Shown here: one piece after another, positions 54,020-62,501 of the stretch | Layout: the number at the start of each line of letters is the position of its first letter | Position numbering within the stretch: position 1 is the first letter of the stretch | NCBI RefSeq assembly: GCF_900107305.1 | Contig: NZ_FNPL01000002.1 | Span: 62,001-126,000 of the forward strand | Source: Thermoactinomyces sp. DSM 45892 | GTDB taxonomy: Bacteria > Bacillota > Bacilli > Thermoactinomycetales > Thermoactinomycetaceae | Length of the DNA: 64,000 nucleotides | Direction of reading: 5' to 3' | Notes under the pieces: generated by a model | What the model was told of the DNA's origin: nothing | Database searches by the model: none | The model's input: only the letters and a program-made list of their open reading frames with translations | Translations under genes and position numbers: made by a program

Positions 54020-54733
54020 ATGCCACTTTCCTTCCAACAGACAAAAGAGCCTTCAGAGCTTACCACTGTACATGAATTAGTTCGTTTGGTGAAACAAGAA
54101 CCCGATGTATTTCGGACAGTGGCGCGGATTTTTGATCGATATAAAACAGACAAGGAAGCATATAAAGAAGGATTTGATGAAGAGCTTGAGCTAATGATTA
54201 AGCAGCCTGGGTTTCGTATTCGGCTCAAGACTCGTAAAAGGCTGCTGAAGATGCTAAAGGCAATCTATAGGCAGCCTGATTTCCAACAGATCCGGTCTGT
54301 ATTTTTAGAGGCGATTATCGAAGAATATGGACCTATACATCCAACCATTTCCTACAAAGAGATGTATCGTGAGCCACTGATTTATGATGATGGAGAGATG
54401 ATTGGCGGGTACGAGTGCAGGATGGATATAGTATTTCATGAACAGGATCATCTGCCGATGGAGATGGTGGAATGTAAAGCTAATATCGAGTCATTTCTCT
54501 CGGCAACCAGTGTGTGGAATCAAATGAAGCAAAATAGACTAAAAAAAATGCATTATATGATTAACTTGCATAAATATCTTCGCGAATGTTACGTAGAACC
54601 TGTCTTGGGGTTTGCCTTTTACAATGAAAATTGTCAGCTACTAAAAGAAAATGTACATGAGAATTGGGGATTCCCGTTTATTCGGTTTTACTCCCGCAGG
54701 GTTTTGTACCATCATATTTGTGCAAAAGAGTAA
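54020..54733 (+). CDS. Cassette gene 3: PD-(D/E)XK nuclease-like protein
   Basis: The 237-residue protein starts at ATG 54020, with GGAGG (54007-54011) placed over the stop of gene 2. A helical N-terminal half precedes a beta core with Asp136 in CRMDIVFHE and Glu151-x-Lys153 in MEMVECKAN, the spacing of the PD-(D/E)XK catalytic site. A Trp/Gln helix (TSVWNQMKQNRLKKMHYMI) and strands follow. It could be a nuclease, or a non-catalytic member of that fold. A terminator closes the cassette. Confidence 0.62.
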   Translation: MPLSFQQTKEPSELTTVHELVRLVKQEPDVFRTVARIFDRYKTDKEAYKEGFDEELELMIKQPGFRIRLKTRKRLLKMLKAIYRQPDFQQIRSVFLEAIIEEYGPIHPTISYKEMYREPLIYDDGEMIGGYECRMDIVFHEQDHLPMEMVECKANIESFLSATSVWNQMKQNRLKKMHYMINLHKYLRECYVEPVLGFAFYNENCQLLKENVHENWGFPFIRFYSRRVLYHHICAKE

Positions 54734-54768
54734 GCGAGCCCTTTCTTGTAGAAAAGGATCGCTTTTTC
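54732..54768 (+). terminator. Terminator of the three-gene cassette
   Basis: AGCGAGCCCTTTC pairs with GAAAAGGATCGCT, then TTTTT. Confidence 0.85.
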
Positions 54769-54846
54769 TATGCTGATTGGCTCACGGTTCCTTATTTCTT
54801 GCATATTTTAAAGAAAGGAAAATGAAGAGAGAATGGAGGGATTTAA

Positions 54847-55524
54847 ATGGGAAAGAAGAAGAGGTACAGCCGAAGTAGTAATGGGAAACAAATATCAAAG
54901 AGCCCATCCTCCAGGAGTGCTTCAAAGCCCCTTGCTGGTATTGCCGGGGTCAGGATTCTACACGCTGCTACAAGATGGCAGGAAGATATGGATGTATATC
55001 TGGATGGAAAGCGAATGGTTCGTCGACTCCCATACGGAGCTATGACAAACTATGTCAGTATACACAGTGGAGATAGTTATTTACAAATGACCCGAAATCA
55101 AACGGAAGGCACGGTTGTATCACAAATATTATCTGTTCGGAATGGGAGACTTTGCACGCTTGCTCTCATCGATTCAGAGGATGTATCGAAAAAGAATCCT
55201 AAATTAATAACCATTCCCGATCATGCAGAAAATCAGGAAGAAGAGATGGGACAAATTCGATTTGTACATCTCCATTCACAAGGCTCGAATGTAGATCTAG
55301 TGGCAAACAATCGAGTCATTTTCAATAATATCCCCTTTACCCATTTGACACCTTATGTACCGATTCATCCTAAACGATTGGAACTGAAAGTGCAGGTTAC
55401 CGGGATGATGAATACCGATCATGAGAGTATTATCCTCCCTTTATTTTCGAAGGATGTAGTGACTGTTTTTTATTTGGGAGATGTCGAACAAGGGGATCGT
55501 CTTCTCTTAGTACATGATCGTTAG
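54847..55524 (+). CDS. DUF4397 protein 1
   Basis: The 225-residue protein has a basic, Ser-rich lead without signal peptide (KKKRYSRSSNGKQISKSPSS) and two DUF4397 modules. The first is VRILHAATRWQEDMDVYLDG (about 36-125), the second IRFVHLHSQGSNVDLVANN (about 137-220). The domain is found in envelope-related bacterial proteins of unknown role. GGAGGG precedes ATG 54847. The lack of a signal peptide and the basic, low-complexity start would fit a spore-layer protein, but that is inference. Confidence 0.8.
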   Translation: MGKKKRYSRSSNGKQISKSPSSRSASKPLAGIAGVRILHAATRWQEDMDVYLDGKRMVRRLPYGAMTNYVSIHSGDSYLQMTRNQTEGTVVSQILSVRNGRLCTLALIDSEDVSKKNPKLITIPDHAENQEEEMGQIRFVHLHSQGSNVDLVANNRVIFNNIPFTHLTPYVPIHPKRLELKVQVTGMMNTDHESIILPLFSKDVVTVFYLGDVEQGDRLLLVHDR

Positions 55525-55601
55525 ATAAATAAAACAGTGTAGAATCGATTCCTCATGGCATAGGCTAATAGTAAGTACCTATGCTAGGGGAGGCTATTAT
55601 T

Positions 55602-56393
55602 TTGTCTTGGAAAAAGTTCTTTGGCAAAGCCATTCGGAATAAGCTGTTAGCTGATTATTATCATGATCGAGATGAATCCAAGCATATAAGATACCATGGG
55701 GAGTATCTAAAATATCTGGAGCCGTTTGTAAGTCATTATGAGAGAGTGCAGCAGGAATCTATGTATCAAGTAGGCTCAAATTCATCAAATGATTTGGGAT
55801 CTATGAGGGTTTTACATGCATCTACGTATGGATCCGCTTCAGTAGATGTGTATGTAAATCAAAAAACAGTTGTGCGCAACTTGCCCTATAGTGGTATTAC
55901 AGAATACTTCTTTCTTCCGCCGGGGGAATACCAGATGGAGATATTTCCAGCTGGACGACAGGATGAGGCAATCCTTTCCCAATTTGTTACGATACGAAGT
56001 CGGAGAGCCTATACTGTAAATACGGCCGATGCAGGGGCGGATGTGGGGATCGAGCTACTTTCTTATGAGGATGATTTACGGAAAGTTCCCAGAAGATCCA
56101 AGGTGCGTCTCATTCACGTATCTCCCGATATGAAACGGGTTGATATTGCAGTAAAAGGAGGAAATGTCCTCTTTTCAGATGTGGATTTTAGTGATGCACG
56201 GTTTATCACCCTGAATCCAGGAATCTACACATGGGAGATCCGGCCTGCAGGTGGGAAGCAAGCAGAATTTACGGTTCCGAATATAACTCTTAAGTCGGGA
56301 AAGGACTATACCATCTTTGCTTTGGGAAAAGTGAGTGAATCCCCTGATCTGCAAGTAATAATGGTAGAAGATACATTAGAATATGATAGATAA
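55602..56393 (+). CDS. DUF4397 protein 2
   Basis: The 263-residue protein starts at TTG 55602 after AGGGGAGG. A helical N-terminus (SWKKFFGKAIRNKLLADYYH) leads into two DUF4397 modules, MRVLHASTYGSASVDVYVNQ and VRLIHVSPDMKRVDIAVKG, with the typical LPPGEYQMEIFPAG turn. No signal peptide is evident. It is adjacent to DUF4397 protein 1 (77 bases apart) in the same direction, so the two probably act in the same structure. Confidence 0.8.
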   Translation: MSWKKFFGKAIRNKLLADYYHDRDESKHIRYHGEYLKYLEPFVSHYERVQQESMYQVGSNSSNDLGSMRVLHASTYGSASVDVYVNQKTVVRNLPYSGITEYFFLPPGEYQMEIFPAGRQDEAILSQFVTIRSRRAYTVNTADAGADVGIELLSYEDDLRKVPRRSKVRLIHVSPDMKRVDIAVKGGNVLFSDVDFSDARFITLNPGIYTWEIRPAGGKQAEFTVPNITLKSGKDYTIFALGKVSESPDLQVIMVEDTLEYDR

Positions 56394-56698
56394 ATGGTGC
56401 AGATTATGCACTTTTTTTATTTCATCAAAATTATTTTTTACTTTTCAGAAGGTTTTTGATTCTTTTTTCCGAAACTATTTAGTAGTGATTTGACAAAAAT
56501 AGATATTATCTTACAAACCAATTGTAATATAATATTCTTCAAAACAAAAAGATTACAATCTCTATTCTACTTCACCTGTAATCCGTAAGATTCAATCCTA
56601 ATTTTGGATGTCAGATGTGATCTGAATCTTTCTAATAGAAGTGAAATCGATTACACTATAGGGAGAGAATAAGGTTTAGAAGGAAAGGGCGGCTTAAT
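56394..56698 (+). promoter_or_regulatory. AT-rich leader of the RNPP-type regulator with a folded element
   Basis: There is no gene here. A possible folded RNA lies at about 56587-56632: AAGATTCA pairs with TGAATCTT around two small hairpins (ATCC/GGAT and CAGAT/ATCTG). It is not followed by a T run, so it is more likely a regulatory leader than a terminator. Promoter elements could not be fixed. Confidence 0.4.
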
Positions 56699-58030
56699 AT
56701 GAGTGTTTTCGAAATTAGTGAAATTGGTAAATTTATACGTAAAGTTAGAAAGGAGCGTAGCCTACGTCTGGAAGACCTTTCTGATGAACAAATCTCAACT
56801 GCTACGATTAGTAACATTGAACGCGGTGTGCCCCATGTCAACAAAGAGAAAGTTTATTATCTAATGCAAAAACTGGGGTTAAATGCTAACGATTTACCAA
56901 GTATGTTGATGCGAGATACAGAAAATATGGAGACCATGCAATTGAAGCTTATGGCGATCGAGAGCATGATTCGGATGGATGAGCATGAAAAAGCTTATAA
57001 GAAGCTATGTAACATCTCAGATGCGACCCGAGAAGAGTATGCATCTATGTTTCACTCTCTACGTGGACGTTATTTTCTGAAAACGAACGAGTGGAAGAAG
57101 GCAGAGCGGGAGCTAATCGACTCTAACCGCTTTATTTCTCAGGAAAATGAAGTGAAAAATAATCTGGAAGCAATCAACTTTAACTATCTAGCTTACTTAC
57201 AGTACATCCAAAATGATTTACAGCAAGCGTTGATCTATGCGGAAAGAGGTCTTGATGTTTATCGTGAAGAATTGGTCGATCCAGAGCAAATCAAGTATGT
57301 ACTGATGACGAATCGAGTTATATACCTAGAGAAACTAGGGAAAACCGATGAGGCATTAAAGCGGTTAGATGAGTTATGGGTGTACCTGCCGATTGTTCGG
57401 AAGACAGAAATTATCCTCCCTATGTACGCGCTACGAGCTGATTTATATCGTCGAATGAAACTATATTCAGATGCGATTCGCTATGCACGAGAGGGCATTC
57501 AAATTGCTACTACGAGTTCTTTCTATAATGAGATGTTCCAGATTTGGACGATCTTAGGAACCATCTACGTAGAGCAAAACAATTTGAATGATGCGGAGAC
57601 GTGCTTTTCGTACATTTTAGATTTGGAAAGTCGTGTTGCACAAAAGCAAGAATTAGTACGAGCCTACTGTTCCTTAGGGAATCTCTACTTACTGCAAGGA
57701 AAAAGCGACGAGTCAAAGAGAATTTTGCAACAAGCTATTTCTTGGGCGGAGAAGTTAAATGATGCCCTCAAACTGAGTAATGCGCTCATTATCATGGGGC
57801 GTCTTATGAAAACGATGGGGCAGCAGGAGGAAGGTGTACACTACCTAATACAAGCAGCTCAAATTGCTGAACAACATGATTATTCCCAAAAACAATTTCT
57901 AGCCTGCTATGAGTTAGCGAGTTGTTATGATTCCATTGGCGATAAGAAAAGGTTCCAAGAAGCGATTGATCAGATGTACCAAGCTCAGCGAAAAGTTGAT
58001 CAGAAGCAGGCATTGTTTGATGTATGGTAA
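56699..58030 (+). CDS. RNPP-type HTH-TPR transcription regulator (PlcR/NprR-like)
   Basis: The 443-residue protein has an N-terminal XRE-type HTH (residues 8-65, FIRKVRKERSLRLEDLSDEQ, STATISNIERG) and then an array of about eight TPR-like helix pairs, for instance ADLYRRMKLYSDAIRYAREG and YCSLGNLYLLQGKSDESKRI. Proteins of this plan bind small secreted peptides. No peptide gene is visible just downstream, where a terminator follows at once. Targets are unknown. Confidence 0.88.
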   Translation: MSVFEISEIGKFIRKVRKERSLRLEDLSDEQISTATISNIERGVPHVNKEKVYYLMQKLGLNANDLPSMLMRDTENMETMQLKLMAIESMIRMDEHEKAYKKLCNISDATREEYASMFHSLRGRYFLKTNEWKKAERELIDSNRFISQENEVKNNLEAINFNYLAYLQYIQNDLQQALIYAERGLDVYREELVDPEQIKYVLMTNRVIYLEKLGKTDEALKRLDELWVYLPIVRKTEIILPMYALRADLYRRMKLYSDAIRYAREGIQIATTSSFYNEMFQIWTILGTIYVEQNNLNDAETCFSYILDLESRVAQKQELVRAYCSLGNLYLLQGKSDESKRILQQAISWAEKLNDALKLSNALIIMGRLMKTMGQQEEGVHYLIQAAQIAEQHDYSQKQFLACYELASCYDSIGDKKRFQEAIDQMYQAQRKVDQKQALFDVW

Positions 58031-58035
58031 ACAAT

Positions 58036-58083
58036 AAAAACGAGTGGATCTACTGATTTAGCAGTAGTCTTCACTCGTTTTTA
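58036..58083. terminator. Bidirectional terminator between convergent genes
   Basis: AAAAACGAGTG pairs with CACTCGTTTTT. Confidence 0.88.
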
Positions 58084-58632
58084 ATGGGTGCATATGTAGA
58101 CGAAAGTTGGAGGTAAATTCCAAGGAACAAAATCAATTTGGACGTTTTTAAATCTGTTTTTCAATTCTTTGCGTAGATGTAAAGAGTACTGATATGTAAT
58201 AAAAGAACCATTTTCCGATAAAGAGGATTGGACTTGGTCAAGGATTTCTTGGGTGAAAGATTGGGAGAAATTTGAAAATGGCAATCCTGAGATAATGGCA
58301 TCTACATTTGGAATATGAAGTTGTTTAAGTGTATGATTCAGTTCTTCGGCTTTTTTTAGATAGGTAAATTGAGGGATTTGTCCTTCTAAGTCTTTACGTA
58401 AATCATCATCTTGTTCGAAGATCAGTGTTTGGGTAGGTAATGATACTTTTTTAGCTATTTCTCGGGTAAAAACTCCTGTTCCTGCACCTAATTCGACGAT
58501 TGTTTTCATTTGGTTCCAAGGAATGTCTTTTAGCATCGCATGGGCTAAAAAGCGGGAACTAGGGGTGATGCTACCGATTTCCCGAGGGGATTGTACAAAC
58601 TTATGAATGAACTTTGCTCTTTCTAAAATCAA
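58081..58632 (-). CDS. Class I SAM-dependent methyltransferase (phospholipid/rRNA-type)
   Basis: The 183-residue protein has motif I VELGAGTGVFTREIAKK (residues 47-63) and an acidic SAM-ribose residue in TLIFEQDDDL. The opening FVQSPREIGSITPSSRFLA is typical of the group annotated as phospholipid N-methyltransferase or rRNA adenine dimethylase-like. The substrate cannot be decided. Start TTG 58632 has GAGGTG six bases upstream; the GTG at 58641 lies within that ribosome site. Confidence 0.83.
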   Translation of the reverse strand: MILERAKFIHKFVQSPREIGSITPSSRFLAHAMLKDIPWNQMKTIVELGAGTGVFTREIAKKVSLPTQTLIFEQDDDLRKDLEGQIPQFTYLKKAEELNHTLKQLHIPNVDAIISGLPFSNFSQSFTQEILDQVQSSLSENGSFITYQYSLHLRKELKNRFKNVQIDFVPWNLPPTFVYICTH

Positions 58633-58886
58633 TGGGAGCACCTCAACTTTATCTATTATGATGTTGTACTAGCTATAACTTTAACCCGATTATAAAGAAA
58701 AGTCAATTTTTCCGATGAAATTACTATGAATTGAAATGGGCTGACTTGGACAGAACGAATTGTTTATTTGGGCATATGTTATATAGGGATTAAAAAGTTT
58801 GATTGTGAGCGGAGTTATATTTAGTTAAAATCGTTGCGTCGGGAGATTCGTATAGTATATGTAGATAATTGGGAGGTTTCAAAGAG

Positions 58887-59000
58887 ATGAACCAGAGCTT
58901 ATTGGATTCTGCCGCTCTACTTTTGTTTTCTATGGGGATCTCGCTGGTTTTAGCAACGTTATATATTCGTGAACGTATGAAATCGAAAGAACATAACTAA
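58887..59000 (+). CDS. Small single-helix membrane protein (37 residues)
   Basis: ATG 58887 has GGGAGG ten bases upstream. The product has one membrane helix (SAALLLFSMGISLVLATLYI) followed by a basic end (RERMKSKEHN). A hairpin terminator follows 36 bases after the stop, so this is a complete small transcription unit. No family is recognised. Confidence 0.6.
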   Translation: MNQSLLDSAALLLFSMGISLVLATLYIRERMKSKEHN

Positions 59001-59035
59001 GTGCCGCCTATTTATAAAATACTACACTTTGATGT

Positions 59036-59069
59036 GAAGCCCCGTACATGTATGGAGGCTTTTTATTTT
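59036..59069 (+). terminator. Terminator of the small membrane protein gene
   Basis: AAGCC and GGCTT arms enclose a GTACATGTAT self-complementary core, followed by TTTTATTTT. Confidence 0.75.
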
Positions 59070-59081
59070 GACTTCGAAAAT

Positions 59082-59115
59082 GGAAAAAAGGCCCTCTATA
59101 GGAGAGAGCCCCTTG
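59082..59115 (-). terminator. Terminator of the coat-like protein gene
   Basis: On the minus strand GGGGCTCTCTCC pairs with AGAGGGCC and is followed by TTTTTT. Confidence 0.8.
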
Positions 59116-59118
59116 ATA

Positions 59119-59562
59119 CTAGCAATCACTACATGGTTTTTTTGGACGGCAGTCAGAAGATTCGTAGCAATCTCTACGGCGATGATAGGAAGATTCACAA
59201 TCCCCGCGACGATGACGATGATGAGAGGATTCACAATAATCGTGTCGGTATGAGGATTCGCAATACCGATCCCGTCCGTAAGAAGACTCACATGGATCGC
59301 AACCACGTCTATATTTATGTTTCTTGCACATTCTCATTAACTTTTTCATCATCTCTTCTTCATAGCGGTGACATCTTTTCATATGCTGGTACATTTGAGT
59401 TAGCATATTTAGGTCACAGGGGATACAAGGTACACCATGATGATATGAAGGTGGATGATATGCTGGAGGCATTGGTGCAGGCATAGGTTTTTTTGGTGGC
59501 ATTGGCATGGGTGGCATTGGCATTGGTACTGGTGTAGGCATAGGTCTTTGTTCCACAGCCAT
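59119..59562 (-). CDS. Pro/Met-rich, Cys/His-rich coat-like protein with CESSY repeats
   Basis: The 147-residue protein starts at ATG 59562 (AAAGGAAAGG site). Three zones are visible: a Met-Pro repeat (residues 6-35, PMPTPVPMPMPPMPMPPKKP), a short helical region (LNMLTQMYQHMKRCHRYEEE) and a tail of repeated CESSY/CESSH units separated by Arg/His/Asp (about 95-147). No signal peptide. Such Cys-, His- and Tyr-rich low-complexity proteins are typical of spore coats and can be cross-linked. Assigned by composition only. Confidence 0.72.
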   Translation of the reverse strand: MAVEQRPMPTPVPMPMPPMPMPPKKPMPAPMPPAYHPPSYHHGVPCIPCDLNMLTQMYQHMKRCHRYEEEMMKKLMRMCKKHKYRRGCDPCESSYGRDRYCESSYRHDYCESSHHRHRRGDCESSYHRRRDCYESSDCRPKKPCSDC

Positions 59563-59715
59563 CACATTCCTTTCCTTTAGTTGACAATCCATCCTATTCG
59601 TGAAATGGTGCAAGTGTACCGTGGAGACTAGCCTATCTTTTGAGAAACTTGGTCAAGTTTTTAACATGCGGTATAATGGATCTATTAGCCCTGTAAATGG
59701 GGAGGGAGATTTGAT

Positions 59716-60672
59716 ATGGAAGTGTTGAAAATAACGCCTCGCGGATACTGCTATGGTGTTGTAGATGCTATGGTATTAGCTCGTGAAGCGGCCATGAATA
59801 AAGATATACCGAGACCAATCTACATTTTAGGGATGATCGTTCATAATAGTCATGTGGTGGATGCATTTGAAGAAGAAGGGATTATCACATTAGATGGTAA
59901 TAATCGCTTGGATCTACTAGAAGAGATTACAGAGGGAACGGTTATTTTTACTGCACACGGGGTTTCTCCTGAGGTGAGAAAACGTGCTGTGGAACGTGGG
60001 TTATATGTGATCGATGCCACTTGTCCTGATGTGACAAGGACACATGATTTGATTCGTGAAAAAGTAGCTGAGGGTTATGAAATCATTTATATAGGAAAAC
60101 AAGCGCATCCTGAACCAGAGGGTGCAATCGGGATTGCTCCAGAAAGTGTTCACTTGATTGAAAATCAAAAGGATCTAGATGAATTAGAAGTAGATACAGA
60201 CCGCCTGATCGTGACGAATCAAACCACAATGAGTCAGTGGGATATCAAACATTTGATGGATCGAGTTATCGAGAAGTTTCCTACGGTTGAAGTTCATAAT
60301 GAGATATGTCTAGCTACGCAAGTTAGGCAAGAGGCGGTAGCCCATCATGTACCTGGTGCGGATCTATTGCTAGTAGTGGGGGATCCTCGTAGTAATAACT
60401 CTAACCGCTTAGCACAGGTATCTGAAGAGATAGCCTCGGTAGAAGCATATCGAATTTCGGATGTATCTGAGATCCAACTAGATTGGTTAAAAGGAAAAAA
60501 GAAAGTTGCTGTTACATCAGGTGCTTCAACACCAACACCTATTACTCGCGAGGTAGTCACGTTTTTAGATCAGTTTGACGAAAATGATCCGAACACATGG
60601 GATACAACTCGTAAGGTGAAGATTAACCGTATCTTACCACCTGTGCGTAAGAAAAGAGCAGAGCAAAAATAA
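59716..60672 (+). CDS. ispH: 4-hydroxy-3-methylbut-2-enyl diphosphate reductase
   Basis: The 318-residue protein makes IPP and DMAPP in the last step of the MEP isoprenoid pathway. The three cluster-binding Cys are in [12 protein letters not shown] (Cys12), [12 protein letters not shown] and [12 protein letters not shown]. Substrate-binding motifs [27 protein letters not shown] and [11 protein letters not shown] are all present. GGGGAGGGAG precedes ATG 59716. A complete single gene with its own terminator. Confidence 0.96.
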   Translation: MEVLKITPRGYCYGVVDAMVLAREAAMNKDIPRPIYILGMIVHNSHVVDAFEEEGIITLDGNNRLDLLEEITEGTVIFTAHGVSPEVRKRAVERGLYVIDATCPDVTRTHDLIREKVAEGYEIIYIGKQAHPEPEGAIGIAPESVHLIENQKDLDELEVDTDRLIVTNQTTMSQWDIKHLMDRVIEKFPTVEVHNEICLATQVRQEAVAHHVPGADLLLVVGDPRSNNSNRLAQVSEEIASVEAYRISDVSEIQLDWLKGKKKVAVTSGASTPTPITREVVTFLDQFDENDPNTWDTTRKVKINRILPPVRKKRAEQK

Positions 60673-60703
60673 GCCGAGAGGGTTCACTCCTTCGGCTTTT
60701 TTT
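60671..60703 (+). terminator. Terminator after ispH
   Basis: AAGCCGAGAGGG pairs with CCTTCGGCTT; the stem takes in part of the stop codon and ends in T. Confidence 0.88.
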
Positions 60704-60710
60704 CTGTGAA

Positions 60711-60890
60711 TTATAACGATTGACTACGAACTTGGGTGGGACAAGTAGCCATGAAGTCATAGCATTGATTCATAGTCCCACGAAACTCAACACGATGGTC
60801 TTTCTTCATGGGATTATACCAAGCGAAGTAATGATCTTCGTGAATGATGGAAGGGGGTAATTTTTCGGAATCGCGTATTACATAGTACAT
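60711..60890 (-). CDS. Small hypothetical protein (59 residues)
   Basis: ATG 60890 lies eight bases after a perfect AAGGAGGTGG on the minus strand; the longer frame starts within that ribosome site. The product is cytoplasmic (MYYVIRDSEKLPPS, MKKDHRVEFRGTMNQCYDF). The ribosome site makes it a real gene. Unknown family. Confidence 0.65.
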   Translation of the reverse strand: MYYVIRDSEKLPPSIIHEDHYFAWYNPMKKDHRVEFRGTMNQCYDFMATCPTQVRSQSL

Positions 60891-61005
60891 TATTTCCACC
60901 TCCTTCCATCTATTATAGGCGGAACTTTATGTATTTAATCAATTGAAGTAGGGTTTAATGTATAATAATGCTACCAGATGAAAAAAGCTAGAAAGAGGAA
61001 AAAAG

Positions 61006-61395
61006 ATGAAAGGTGAACGTTATTTACCCCGGATTCAAAAAGCATCCATTCCAGAGGATGGTGTGTGGGCTACTTATTTAGAAAAGCCTGTTTTGTTTTT
61101 ATCGATTCCAGAATGGCAGGAAGTGATAGAATCGAATGATGAAGCGACTCGGTTTGTTTGGATGTTTGACCGTGAACAAGATGCTTATCTTTTTTGCTTT
61201 CAATGTCTAAGTGGACAGGAGTACGCGATTGCCTTCCCAAAAGAACATGCTGGGATGTTGCTACGAGATGAGCGTTCTTATGAACTGTTTTCGTTTTTTA
61301 TTACTTCTAAAGAGTTAGAAGAGGTTACCGAAAGTAGTAACTTATTACAAATTCATGATATTTCGTTACAGAGGCATCCCAAAGCGGGATGGTGA
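61006..61395 (+). CDS. Hypothetical cytoplasmic protein (129 residues)
   Basis: The protein has no signal peptide or membrane helix. It is mixed alpha/beta and rich in aromatic residues (TRFVWMFDREQDAYLFCFQC). AAGAGGAAAAA precedes ATG 61006. It stands alone between a small gene and fabI. I do not recognise a family. Confidence 0.65.
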   Translation: MKGERYLPRIQKASIPEDGVWATYLEKPVLFLSIPEWQEVIESNDEATRFVWMFDREQDAYLFCFQCLSGQEYAIAFPKEHAGMLLRDERSYELFSFFITSKELEEVTESSNLLQIHDISLQRHPKAGW

Positions 61396-61507
61396 AAAAG
61401 ATTTCTCAGATTTGTTGATATTGACAGGAAACCCATTTTTGATTACGATTTTAGTATCTGGTACTAATAGTTGATCTTATAATCTGACCCGTAAGAGGTG
61501 TAAATAC

Positions 61508-62275
61508 ATGAAGATGAAAGATAAGAAAGTTGTCATCATGGGAGTTGCCAATAAGCGTAGTATTGCTTGGACGATTGCCAAAGCGTTGCATCAACAAGGT
61601 GTAAAATTAGCTTTTACCTATCAAGGAGAGCGTCTTCAGAAGTCAGTAGGACAATTAGTAGATGCGGAAATGCCCGGTTCCTTAATGGTTGAGTGTGATG
61701 TTACAGATGATATGCAAATCGAAACAGCATTTGAACAGATCAATCAAGTATGGGGATCATTAGATGGTGTGGTACATAGTATTGGATTTGCCAAAGCAGA
61801 AGATCTGAGCGACGCTTATGTAAATACTTCTCGTGATGGATATGCGTTGGCGCAAGATATTAGTGCCTATTCGCTTGTCGCTGTTAGTCGTGAAGCGAGC
61901 AAGTATTTAACAGCAGGTGGTAGCATTGTAACGATGACCTATATGGGATCAGAAAGAGTGATTCCTAACTATAACGTGATGGGAGTTGCAAAAGCCGCAT
62001 TAGAGACTTCGGTCAAGTATCTAGCACATGATCTAGGTCCTTCTAACATCCGTGTGAATGCGATCTCAGCAGGCCCGATTCGTACATTAGCTGCCAAAGG
62101 TGTAAAAGACTTTAACTCAATGTTGTCCGTCATCGAAGAGCGTTCACCGCTTCGTCGTGGGACAGATCCAGAAGAAGTGGCGGATACGACGGTGTTCTTA
62201 TTAAGCCATATGTCTCGTGGGATTACGGGTGAAGTGATTCACGTAGATAGTGGATATAACATCATGGGTATGTAG
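61508..62275 (+). CDS. fabI: Enoyl-[acyl-carrier-protein] reductase (NADH), FabI
   Basis: The 255-residue short-chain dehydrogenase carries the FabI form of the cofactor motif (IMGVANKRSIAWTIAKAL) and the catalytic Tyr-x6-Lys in MGSERVIPNYNVMGVAKAAL. SAGPIRTLAAKGVKDF is the substrate loop. It reduces trans-2-enoyl-ACP in the last step of each fatty acid elongation cycle. The gene is complete and free-standing. Confidence 0.95.
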   Translation: MKMKDKKVVIMGVANKRSIAWTIAKALHQQGVKLAFTYQGERLQKSVGQLVDAEMPGSLMVECDVTDDMQIETAFEQINQVWGSLDGVVHSIGFAKAEDLSDAYVNTSRDGYALAQDISAYSLVAVSREASKYLTAGGSIVTMTYMGSERVIPNYNVMGVAKAALETSVKYLAHDLGPSNIRVNAISAGPIRTLAAKGVKDFNSMLSVIEERSPLRRGTDPEEVADTTVFLLSHMSRGITGEVIHVDSGYNIMGM

Positions 62276-62379
62276 TGGTAGAAAAGAGTGTCATGCTTCG
62301 AATCAGTCTACAAAAATTATTTGTTGATGTACTAGATATAATGTGATATGTTATATCTCGTGATATGAACTGAGCTAGT

Positions 62380-62492
62380 AGGATCCAGATTCACTTAAAG
62401 GGTTGGGACCTCACTGGACTAACCTCCCCCTGTGGTGAACAAGCTGATCCTAGCGGAATTTGGCTCACACCAACTTTTTGCTAGGAAGGGGG
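62380..62492 (+). promoter_or_regulatory. Structured 5' leader of speD with alternative pairings (riboswitch-like)
   Basis: Several pairings compete. AGGATC (62380-62385) can pair with GATCCT (62446-62451), enclosing TTCAC/GTGAA and GGTT/AACC helices. CCTAGC (62449-62454) can instead pair with GCTAGG (62480-62485) just at the ribosome site, with an inner TTGG/CCAA. CCCCC (62426-62430) is complementary to GGGGG in the ribosome site (62488-62492). This layout fits translational control of speD. No known riboswitch class was recognised. Confidence 0.55.
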
Positions 62493-62501
62493 CCGAAAGA
62501 G

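Noticed and set aside
59001..59486. Plus-strand frame opposite the coat-like protein
   Set aside because: Its Asp/Arg/His-rich sequence is the antisense of the Cys/His repeats, and it starts inside a terminator region.
62395..62415. Possible T-box antiterminator in the speD leader
   Set aside because: AGGGTTGGGACC only loosely resembles the AGGGTGGNACCGCG T-box core, there is no specifier stem, and the gene is not an aminoacyl-tRNA or amino acid gene.
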